A DNA stretch of 64,000 nt from Lytechinus variegatus (taxonomy: Eukaryota; Echinodermata; Echinoidea; Temnopleuroida; Toxopneustidae), in the NCBI RefSeq assembly GCF_018143015.1, contig NC_054746.1, positions 13,507,532 through 13,571,531 of the forward strand, read 5' to 3'. This document shows, piece after piece, positions 1 to 9,814 of this stretch (its first letter is position 1; every line of letters starts with the position of its first letter). Below the pieces are notes generated by a model. The model saw only the letters and a list, made by a program, of their open reading frames with translations, was not told the DNA's origin and did no database searches. The position numbers were made by a program, and so were the translations under genes.

Positions 1-1046
1 TATTTCTGGTATGTATGGATCGTAGAATAGCTTTAGTAATCCATGGCATTTTTGCTTTTCTTTTTTTGATAGGTGATATAGGAAAATTTTTATCGTAATA
101 TTTCTGCAATTTTTGGTTAAAATTTGTGTAAGCAATATCTGAATTTGACTCATTAAATACATCTAACCATTCCTCAATCGCAAGATCACTTTTAAACGAT
201 TCAATATTTATTGGGGATTCTTTACTATACATTGTAGATTTAGGTGAATTTTCTTTTGAAATATCATTATCACATAATAAGAAAACCGGTAAATGATCAG
301 CTATATCAGATATTATTAGTCCGCTGGAAGTATCTCTGTTTAGTATGTTTGAAAATATGTTGTCGATAAGTGTTGATGAATGGCTATCAATTCTGGTCGG
401 TTGATCTATGTGGGGATAATAACCAAATGAATGCATAGTATGTAAGAATAAATCGTTGTCATTATTTTGGGATAACAGGTCAATGTTAAAATCACCCATT
501 AGATATATTTGTTTATCTTCTTTTGTTATGGTATGAAGGCATATTTCAAGCTCTTCGCAAAATAAATTTGCATTGCCATGAGGGGGTCTGTAAACTAATC
601 CAATAATTATATTTTTGCCTTTCGGCTTCATGATTTCTAAGAATAGAGTTTCACTTTGTTTTAATGATATTTCTTTTCTTATTTTAAACTGCAAATGTTC
701 ATTGATGTAAAATGCTACACCACCTCCTCTTTGATCTTCACGATCTCGCCTTATAAGATTATAGTTTTGCAAGTTGAATATGTTAGGTGAATTATTATGA
801 AGCCATGTTTCCGTGACACCGATAATGGAGAATTTGAAATTATTTAGAGTAAAGAGTAATGATTCCAATGATTCAAAGTTTTTGTTCAAACTTCTGGCAT
901 TAACGTGAAGCAAACTGAATTTGTGTTCTGTGTCTCTAAATTTAGAAGTAAAATCTTCAGTTGAGTAATATTTATTACATGATGCATTGTTTGTATTGAA
1001 AATAGAAAAAATGTCTATGTCATTACTCGTGAAGAAAAAACGATAT
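1..1046 (-). mobile_element. Non-LTR retrotransposon ORF2, endonuclease domain (partial)
   Basis: The minus strand is open from an in-frame stop near 1048 down to the window edge, about 345 codons. The translation is an apurinic-type endonuclease of a LINE ORF2. Recognisable blocks in order are VNARS (near 890-909), TETW (802-811), GGGVAFYI, LVYRPPHG (576-593), GDFNID (483-499), a TRID...TLIDNIF block and ADHLPVF (282-302). These hold the catalytic Glu, Asp/Asn and Asp-His residues of the endonuclease-exonuclease-phosphatase fold. The reverse transcriptase would follow to the left, outside the window. The style is CR1/L2/jockey-like rather than L1, but the clade is uncertain. There is no early ATG; the first in-frame Met is only near 630, so the true start is unclear. 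No frame break is seen in this part, which suggests a young copy. Confidence 0.88.
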
Positions 1047-1110
1047 TACCAAGATTTTAAGATCGAAGATATGATAACTGTTTGTATGTAAATTTTCTGT
1101 GCCGGAACAG

Positions 1111-1172
1111 TATGATGATGATGATGATGGTGGTGGTGATGATGATGATGATGATGATGATGATGGTGGTGG

Positions 1173-1219
<47 letters not shown>

Positions 1220-1238
1220 ATGATGATGATGACAATGA
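1111..1238. repeat. (ATG/CAT)n microsatellite
   Basis: A trinucleotide run of GATGAT units is interrupted by GGTGGT blocks. It yields artificial poly-Met, poly-His and poly-Ser frames on both strands and is not coding. It lies just upstream (minus-strand sense) of the LINE endonuclease frame. Confidence 0.95.
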
Positions 1239-1864
1239 TAGCAAATCATACGGGAGGTCAATGAAGTCCTAACCTGCGAGCATCTGGCCACCTTAACGTT
1301 AACAGAAAGTAGAACCAGAATTGTTGTAATCACAAAAGTGAATAAAGAAATGAAACCTGTCTAAATAATTCTATAAAAATCTATCGATAAACCTTAGTCA
1401 AAGAACCAAACATAAATTAAAAAGAATAGTAAAAATCGGAATACATGCAGTGTAAAATTGCGGGTAACAGATCGATTAAATTCAGTACAGGTATTAAAGA
1501 GTATTTCTTGTTGGATTACAATTAACGAAATTAAGCAAACATGTGGTGCGAGGCAAGGCTAGTACAATGCCTTTGAGAAAAATGGATACAGAGACAGTTA
1601 TATACTAAAGTGATTTAAAATAAATACCACTGAGCATGTACATGCAAGAATATTGACAGCAAAAAGTATTTAAAGGTTCTTTCGTATATTGAAAATAAAT
1701 TAGACAAATTGTTTTTTTCCTACAACATTACAATAATTAGCTATATACAGTACCTAACAAGTATAGCTACATAGATCATTCAACGATTACGTACACAAAA
1801 ATATCATAATGAGTAAGGTCACTGACACTTTAACATTGATCTTTTTTTTTTTTTTTTTTCTTAA

Positions 1865-4600
1865 ATTTAGTATCCATTATTATAAACAAAGCAAAGTACA
1901 TGTAACTACCTGTAATCGGTTGCACAAGTTCGACTGACTTTACCTGTGTTGTAATGTTAAATTTTGTTATGTATTAATTTAAAAGATTGCAATATCACAA
2001 AAGGCAAAAAATAAATCAGGCATCAAGCCGTCCAGAATGCAAAGAGTGTACATAATGGTGAACTTGGCAGCAATCGATTGCTGGAAATCAAATAGTAAGC
2101 CATTAATCATGAAAGTTATTTTCTCAAGAGTGAATTCCAGCAATCGATTGTAAGTATTTCTTCAGCCATTACATATTTTGAATCATTATATACTTTAATG
2201 AATGAAAAAATGTTGTCCATTCAATACAGAATGGTTGAGAAATTCACCATAAGTCGAAACCCATACATGGCAACATTACAAAAATAACTTGGTACTTTTT
2301 TATCACTATATTGATGTAAATTTCGTTGGTAAATTTATAAGTGCTAGTAATCGATTGGAAGTATTAAACTTACTTCGGCAAACAGGCTAAAACCAAAACA
2401 ATCCAAAACATGTACAGGCACACATCCTGGATATTTTTATTTTTCTTTTGGTGTATGAAAACATATGGACCATTTCGTAAAAAGATTGAGAAATTCACCA
2501 TCATACGAAAAGCACACATGGCAACATCACAACAGGTAAGTTGATACTTTTCACTTTACACATATTCTATATTGATATAAATTTAGAATAGAATTGATTG
2601 AAAATAAGTCGAATCGCCTACATGGTAAGACCAATTTCCTTTACAGATATAAATTTATTGAGGTATGTTTTCAACGGAAATGATGAGCAATATAATCAAT
2701 ACACTAAATGCTGAAATTTTGGTCAGTCTCGATTAAACTTGTCTGATGGTGCTTCATGATGGTAGCTTGGTAAGATATATATTTTTAGAACAATCCATTC
2801 TGCATTAACATGATTATATAATAAAGCGGATTGATTAATACAACACAACTCATTAGAAAATGTCGTCACTTATATTTAGTATCCATTATTAGAGGCAAAA
2901 TAATGAAACGACCTATAATCGATTGTACAAGTTCTACCGAGTCTACCTGCATTGTAATGTTAGATTTTACTACGCATTGACGTCTAAGATTGCAAGATCG
3001 CCAAAGGCGAAAATAAAGAAGGCATCAAGCCATCTAGAATGCAAAAAGTGTATGGAATGGTGAACTTGGCAGCAATCGATTGCCGGTAATCAAATAGCAA
3101 GTCATTAATCTTGAAGGTTATTTTTCAAGTGGAAGTTTCAGCAATCGATTGTAAGTAATCGATTTGTTTAGCCTTTACATATCTTGACAAAACAAAGTAA
3201 CTACCTGTAATCGATTGTACAAGTTCAATTGACTTTACCTGCATTGTTATACTAAATTTTGCTACGCATTGACTTCGAAGATTGCAATATCACCAAAGGC
3301 GAAAATAAAGCAGGCATCAAGCCATCTAGAATGCAATAAGTGTATGAAATGGTGAACTTGGCAGCAATCGATTGCCGGTAATCGAATAGCAAGCCATTAA
3401 TCTTGAAGGTTACTTTCTCAAGTAGGAGTTCCAACAATCGATTGTAAATATTTGATTTGTTTAGCCTTTGCTGTTTTGAATCATTAAGTAGTTTAATAAA
3501 TGAAAAAAAAAGTGTTGTCCATTCAATACAAAAGGGTTGAGAAATTCACACATGGCAACATTACAAAAAGTAAGTTGGTACTTTTTTATCACTATATTGA
3601 TGTAAATTTACAGGTGCTAGTAATCGATTGGAAGTATTCGACTTACTTCGGCAAACAGGCTAAAACAAAAACAATCCAAAACATGCACAGGCACACATCC
3701 TGGATATTTTTTTTTTCTTTTGGTGTATGAAAACATATAGACCATTTCGTAAAAAAGATTGAGAAATTCACCATCATTTGAAAGGCACACATGGCAACAT
3801 CACAACAGGTAAGTTGGTACTTTTACCTCAACACATATTCTATGTTGATATAAATTTATGATAGATTTGATTCACAATAAGTCAAATCGCATACAGAAAA
3901 TGATCAATTTTCCTTTACATATATAAATCCATTGAGGTAAGTTTTTAACGGAATTGATGAGCATTGTAACCAATACACTAATTGCTGAAATTTTAGTCAG
4001 TCTTGATTATACTTGTCTGATGGTGCTTCATGAGTGTAGCTTGGTAAGATACATAACAAAATAAAGGACCTGTAATCGATTGTACAAGTTCAATTGACTT
4101 TAGCAATCGACTGCTGGTATTCGAATAGCAAGCCATTAATCATGAAAGTTACATTCTCAGGGGGGAATTCCAGCAATCGATTGTAAGTATTCAATTTGTT
4201 TAGCCTTTACATATTTTGAATTACTTTGTAGTTTAATAAATGAAACATGTTGTCCTTTCAATACAAAAGGGTTGAGAAATTCACCATGTGGCATCATTAC
4301 AAAAAAATAAGTTTGTACTTTTTTATATATCACTATTTTGATGGAAATTGGGAGTAATCGATTGGAAGTATTCAACTTACTTTAGCCTATAGGTCAAAAC
4401 CAAATATCCACATTATGTACAGGTACACATTTGGATTTTTCCTGTTATTTATTTTTTGGTGTATGAAAATACATAGACTATTCCGTAAAAAAGAATAAGA
4501 ACTTCACCATCAATCGAAAAGCACACATGGCAATATCACAACAGGTAGGATGGTACTTTTCCCTTAACACATATTTTATATCGATATAAATTTATAATAG
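1865..4600. repeat. Tandem array of a ~1 kb repeat with CAATCGATTG palindromes
   Basis: Four successive units share the same order of landmarks. Unit 1 is about 1865-2872, unit 2 (truncated) 2873-3184, unit 3 3185-4050 and unit 4 (truncated) 4051-4600. Shared landmarks include ACCTGTAATCGATTGTACAA (1910, 2919, 3203, 4069), GAACTTGGCAGCAATCGATT (2060, 3060, 3354), a TGTTGTCCATTCAATACA block (about 2213, 3513, 4250) and CACATGGCAACATCACAACA (2514, 3787, 4525). Each unit also contains an internal degenerate duplication of a 'TTGAGAAATTCACCAT ... CACATGGCAACAT' module. The palindrome CAATCGATTG or a close variant occurs about 15 times. No convincing reading frame is present; the short open frames here are incidental. 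The 1239-1864 stretch to its left shows only AT-rich sequence with a poly-T run at about 1842-1859. Confidence 0.85.
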
Positions 4601-4718
4601 CATTGGTGAGCGATTAAAAACAATATAATGGAGCTGGTGCAAGAAGCCAAGGAAGGCAAAATAGTGATGAGTCAATACGTCGAGATGGTTAGTTAATGAT
4701 GACTTTAAACTCACCAAG

Positions 4719-5705
4719 TTATTCTTTGTAGGCCTTCCATTCAGCTGTGGAGTTCTTTTCTTTCGTGAGGAGTGCGACTTTGGTGCCAGTAACCACTATC
4801 TTAGTAGATAAGTTGTTCTCTTTCCGCAGGTTGTATGCTTTGGTCGCTAGGATGCTTCGTTGTGCTTTGAGTGCCGGTGGTAGGTCTGTGCGTACGGTGA
4901 TCCGTGGATTAGGCCTGGCGATTTCCTGATCATTTCCTCGGCGGTTGACGGTTCTTCCCTCGAAAGCAGACAACAATCGATTTCTCTGAGCCATGTAGAT
5001 GAATTTAGCAATTATTGGCTGGGGAGCATTATTGGTTACATTCCTGTTGGGTAGACGATGAGCATTGTTGAGAGCAATTGATTCAGCTTCTTCTCCACTC
5101 AAGCCAATGGCTTTAAAAGCTTCACGTAGAGCCCTTTCTACATTTTCATTAGGCCTTTTTTCTATGCCATAAAAAAGAAGGTTTGCCTTCCTGTGGTAGA
5201 TTTCCGAAAGCAATAACTTCTCGTTCAGTAGATCGATCTCTTTCTGCAGCTTTGATCCCATTTCAGGAAGCTTACCCTTTTCGATGTCTAAGACTCGAGC
5301 CGCGTTGTCAGCCACTGCTGCCTCCAAATCTGCCATTTTCTTTTTCATGCACGTAATATCTGTGTGAATCTCATCCAATTTGGTGCAAACCTTGCCAGAA
5401 AACTCACTCAGTGATTTTTGGAGGTCTGCAAGTGTAGGTTGAATCGATGGCGAGTCTTCAGACTGCATACGTGGCACTGTAACACTCGTATTAGTAACTG
5501 GCGATTTAGGGCGTTGGCTTTGTGTAGCGTTCGCATTACGTTGAGCTGGTCCCGGCATTTTGCTTCTCAAATCATAGGTTTTCTTCATGAGGTAGAAAAT
5601 GTTTTCTAAGGTCAATGATTCCCAAGCACAGTCAGTTTCAAGTAGAATAAGTTCACTCACCGCATTTAGTGGTTCCAAATAGAAAATAATGGTGAAACAT
5701 AACAA
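4719..5705 (-). CDS. LINE ORF1-type protein (non-LTR retrotransposon)
   Basis: One uninterrupted 328-codon frame. The middle region is rich in heptad-like Leu/Ile and charged residues (roughly residues 90-170), consistent with a coiled coil. It is followed by an RRM-like core with the block RKANLLFYGI (near residues 172-181), an AHRLPNR block and an RNRLLSAFEG segment, then a C-terminal stretch containing DLPPALKAQR. This order (coiled coil, RRM, basic C-terminal domain) is that of LINE ORF1 nucleic-acid chaperones of the Transposase_22 type. The first Met is at 5705, but the native start may be the internal MPGP near residue 50. The GC-rich sequence just upstream (to about 5760), with a near-perfect NRF1-like palindrome TGCGCATGCG, looks like the element's 5' end and promoter. 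It sits inside intron 2 of P450 copy C, in the same orientation as the ORF2 piece at 1-1046. The two could be one element split by the tandem array, which is unproven. Confidence 0.8.
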   Translation of the reverse strand: MLCFTIIFYLEPLNAVSELILLETDCAWESLTLENIFYLMKKTYDLRSKMPGPAQRNANATQSQRPKSPVTNTSVTVPRMQSEDSPSIQPTLADLQKSLSEFSGKVCTKLDEIHTDITCMKKKMADLEAAVADNAARVLDIEKGKLPEMGSKLQKEIDLLNEKLLLSEIYHRKANLLFYGIEKRPNENVERALREAFKAIGLSGEEAESIALNNAHRLPNRNVTNNAPQPIIAKFIYMAQRNRLLSAFEGRTVNRRGNDQEIARPNPRITVRTDLPPALKAQRSILATKAYNLRKENNLSTKIVVTGTKVALLTKEKNSTAEWKAYKE

Positions 5706-5784
5706 GGTGGCGAGAGCTCAAAAATGGCGCGTTCACTCCATTCCGCTGCGCATGCGTATTGATAATATTCAAAATAATGTTTAC

Positions 5785-7137
5785 CTTTGTGGTAGAAAGA
5801 ATATTGCCAAGTAATGGCAGGGGTCTTGGGCCTTTTATTCCTTTCCTCCAAAAGTAAGTCAGATTCCATATCTCTTGCCTGGTAAGAAAAATCATGTTTA
5901 TGCAGTGAATTATTTTTAAAGTAATGATCGTGATAAAGATAGTAGCAATTGAATACAGCACAAATGCGAATTGAACTTCTCCGTCTCCAATTATTCCTCA
6001 TTATATATTTTAAAAGAAAGCTGCATAATTGGTCCAAAATAAAATTTAAAAAGTCGAATGTACCAAAATTGATAAAAGTTTTTGTTCATTTCTTTCTTTC
6101 TCTGATTATTCAACACTATGTTGTTGTTTTTTCATTTATGCAGATATGATTTAAATCCTTTCATGTTACTTTTATTTGCTAATTTTTCTACATTTTCTTT
6201 TACTTTGATTTTTGAAATCTCTTGTTTTTTTTGTAATCCTATATTTGGTTTGGTTATACATTTTGAATGCTTGCTTTCTGTTGCTTTTGTATTCTCGTAT
6301 TTTCTCTCAATCACCGCCTCGCTGAACCCCCCCCCCCGCTATATGCTGATTATGAGCAACTATTATGTTTTAACCATCAAAAACAAACTATTGACTTGTA
6401 GCCTTTCCCGTTTTCAGAAGAAGAAAAAGAAGAGCTGTGTATTATTCATCGCAGTATGACGAACCAGTCTTCTACCCACATGCAATGCAGCGTTGTGGGA
6501 TTGGTCTATAAAGTGTGATCCACACGATTGAAGTTTATTGAATACCCGTGTCTAGCTACTACTTCCACTTCCATTGATTCAAATACATGTACATGTTCTG
6601 TCACAAACAACCCGAACATAAACATATTTCAGTATTCAGTGCACAATGAAAAAAAATTGGCTAACGTTGACGTTGTATTACACACCCCATTGTTATACCA
6701 CTGAGCTTAACTAAGGAGGTAAAAATGGCCGTGAAAAATTATCTTAATGGGGTAGAAGTGGCAGAACAATTTCCGACTGTATATCAAGCTCTTAGTTCTC
6801 GTTTACCTACTTTTGTAGGTATAGTATTCGATAATTTTATGTCTATATATGATCGGAATGAAAAGGGGAAATATGGGAATGATTATAAAGACATAATGTA
6901 GACATACATTCCTATGTGATCAGTATGCGATTTGAACGATGAAAATGCATGCATGGAGATCAGAAGAATCAGTAACCTATTCATGAATCCCGGCATGAAT
7001 CAAACTCGGAACTAAATATCACTCTTCTCGTATTGTTAGCCCTACTCCAGAGACCGTACTACTTACCCTGCTAACAATGCAGCTATAGCTCCGATGAGAG
7101 GCAATGAAATAGTGCATCCAAATATCGAAAAAGACAT
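5785..7137 (-). CDS. Cytochrome P450 copy C, CYP3-like, exons 1-2 only (partial)
   Basis: Exon 1 (7067-7137, 71 nt) starts at ATG and encodes an N-terminal anchor beginning MSFSIFG and ending in a hydrophobic IGAIAALLAG run. It ends at a GTAAGT donor. Exon 2 (5785-5878, 94 nt) follows an AG acceptor and encodes the [19 protein letters not shown] block with the proline-rich hinge and LLGNIL, ending at a GTAAAC donor. Phases match (71+94 = 165 nt). Both exons are very close to copy A in length and sequence, so this is a recent duplicate. Exons 3-13 are not found down to position 1. A LINE lies about 25 bp beyond the exon-2 donor, so intron 2 is at least 5.8 kb. The remaining exons may lie to the left, or the copy may be a truncated pseudogene; the sequence cannot decide. 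Intron 1 (5879-7066) holds AT-rich and CT-rich filler only. Confidence 0.8.
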
Positions 7138-7405
7138 TTTTGTGCTCAGAAATAATCAGGAGCCTGAATGCAATATCGAGTTATTATACCGTTTATGTAT
7201 TGATGTATCACCAGTGCAAAATGTGTGGTTCTTTCTAAAGAACTAACGGCGCGTTATACCTGAACGACGAGGGTTTTTTTTTTTTTGGTTGAAAATGAGA
7301 AACTGGTATCGACTGTCCTCATTCTCAAATGTGAATTAACTTTTATTAATTGTATTATGGTAACTCACAAAAATAACCTATTCCTCCATGGTGGTACAAT
7401 ATAAA

Positions 7406-7680
7406 TGTGGAGCGTTGTGGCCCAGTGGATAAGTTTCCGGACTTTGAAACAGAGGGTCGTGGGTTCAAATCCCAGCCATGGCGTAATTTCCTTCAGCAAG
7501 AAACTGATCCACAATGTGCTGCACTCAACCCAGGTGAGGTATATGGGTACCGGTAGGAAGTAATTCCTTAAAAAGCTGTGTGCGCTATGAACGCCTAGAA
7601 TAGCCGGGTAATATAGGAGCGCCTTGAGCACCTAACAAGGTGGATATGTGCGCAATATAAATACCCTATATTATTACTAT
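7406..7680 (+). mobile_element. tRNA-derived SINE
   Basis: A tRNA-like head carries an A-box-like TGGCCCAGTGGATAAG and a B-box-like GGTTCAAATCC spaced as in a pol III promoter. It is followed by a body (CCACAATGTGCTGCACTC, then a GGGTACCGG block) and an AT-rich tail with ATATAAATACC and TTATTACTAT. The same body occurs inverted at 35545-35830. It lies 3' to P450 copy A and 5' to copy C. Confidence 0.75.
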
Positions 7681-7689
7681 AAACACAGA

Positions 7690-9740
7690 AAATACATAAT
7701 GTCGGATATTTCACGTGACCCTATTGTGAAATAAATGACAATATATTGTTGTTTTATCCGAGGTATGGTAGTATGTTCCTTCCAGCCCCCTCTCTTTTTC
7801 TTTTTTCTATTTCTCTCCATCCCTTTCCACACATCCCACCCGACCTCCTCTCCCATCCTCTCTTTCTTTTGTCCCTTTCTAATGAATAAAAAAATTAGTG
7901 CTTAATCTACGTTGATTTGGTATTAATTTATTCCTTCACAGTATAGATTACATCTCAATCTACGCGTACAGTTAGAAATTATTTTACAATTCAGACATAC
8001 CTCAAAGCCATTGTAACAAAGTATATATACTGCATTTTGTTATAGAACTAAAAAGCAAGGTTCACATATTTTTCTTAAATTTTACGGCATCATGATTATA
8101 TAATTATTCAACAAAAATAAAATTTGTTCAAACGAAATTCGCAAAGTCCTTAATCTTCTTCATGTAGGTAACATAAACCTGTTGAGATTTCATTTCTATA
8201 AAAAAAGCACGCATGTAATATACATATGTACCGAATGCAATATGCAGATTAATGCACAAAATACGTCTCATTGTCGTGACAAAATAGCATTTTTAATAAA
8301 GGAGCAGTTTCAATAATTTTCATCAAACTCATTCATTTCATTTCATTTCAAATCCATTATACTAAGACTTTCATCGACATTATCTCTATAGTAACCATGG
8401 TAGCCCCAGTCAGGGAATGAACAAACATGGCATTCAAACGCTGTCTTCAGAAGATAAAATGGTCAAACCCAGTGTCATTTAACGGATCAAGTGAAATTAA
8501 AATCACAGACTCCATGGTCCCGTCTTACAATGAGTTACGATTGATCCAATCAGTCGTAACTATATGGAAATCCATCAGTGTCATAATTTTTTTCTACAGG
8601 AAATTTGCAAAATGTCCTTTGTAAACAAAAGGTAAAACTCCAAATTGTCGAGAAAACAATGAATATACATCTAGAAAATATTTTGAACATGCATTTATAA
8701 GATGCTAACGTTGTTGGCTTTCCATAGTTACGATTGATCGGATAAATCGTAACGCTTTGTAAGACAGGACCCATGTCACTCTTAGCACGCTATCACTGCA
8801 GATACCACGTAAGAAAAACTAATATTCCAAGACAAATCATTTCATTCAAGTTACCGGGACAGTCCCGAGGCTTTTAACAAACTTCTCCTAACTGTTAGGG
8901 ATTATCAATCAAAAGAAAACATGAGAATAACTAATTCCTTCAAGTAAACAGTATAAAAATTTGGAAAGTTATTCATAAGAAATTACTGTGTTTCATTTAT
9001 GATGGAACAAAGAGAACAACTTTATGGAAACAATTTACCAAAGAGTTATACACGATTAGCTATATTTATTCAGTGGTAATCAGAGATAAATAATAAGAAT
9101 TAAGCATAATTACAGTAATGACTTCGTGTGATGTCAAGAAAAAATAAATCAGCAGCAGAAATATAAAACCAAAAAAATAATACGGTAGGTTACTTAAGTT
9201 ACTTTGACTACCTTAATGTACAAGAGGTAGGTTTTATTTTTTTGTTATATAAAACATTGCCCAAAATCAAATATGTAGTATACCAAAGACTGAGTATACC
9301 CTACAGTTATAGTTCAGAGTTAATGTAATAGTACTAAAAAATAATACCATATTAGTTATTGCCTTAACAACTTAAGGTTCTCAGAGAATGGGCAAATGAA
9401 ATGAATCTCTTATCAATTAGGCCTAACGGCTCAATCATGTAAACTTTTCATTCGAGTTCATTTGATGTCGGTTGATAAGAACTATTTCATTTCTTTGATA
9501 ACCTGAATCCCTATCCCACATTGAATTTTTATTATTTAAAATGTTTTGAATATCATCCCATTCACTGAATCTTGCCAAATCCGATATTGGAAAGAGCGAA
9601 AATCATGAAAATGACCGATGTTTACTTAGGATTATTAAGGAATAATATTGACCAATATGAAATGAATTTTATATTCCCCCTTCCAACTTACAAAAAATAT
9701 GTGATTTTATATCACTGTGATCATGTCTTTATCGCATATT
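7690..9740. other. Spacer between P450 copies C and A
   Basis: AT-rich sequence with a CT-rich patch near 7780-7870. No exon with splice sites, no tRNA and no convincing long frame were seen. The short frames here carry no recognisable motif. Confidence 0.6.
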
Positions 9741-9750
9741 CAATTTCTTT

Positions 9751-9756
9751 TTTATT
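9751..9756 (-). promoter_or_regulatory. Putative polyadenylation signal of P450 copy A
   Basis: AATAAA on the minus strand about 60 nt beyond the copy A stop codon. The hexamer is common in AT-rich DNA, so this is a position-based guess. Confidence 0.4.
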
Positions 9757-9814
9757 TGGTCTCTCATTTATGTTTCACATCATGTATATATTGTGTGATG
9801 CAACGACACTGAGT

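Noticed and set aside
1023..1333. Poly-Ser, poly-His and poly-Met frames on both strands
   Set aside because: They are produced by the ATG/CAT microsatellite in three phases.
1865..4600. CRISPR-like array
   Set aside because: Repeats are long, diverged and unevenly spaced, and the DNA is clearly eukaryotic.
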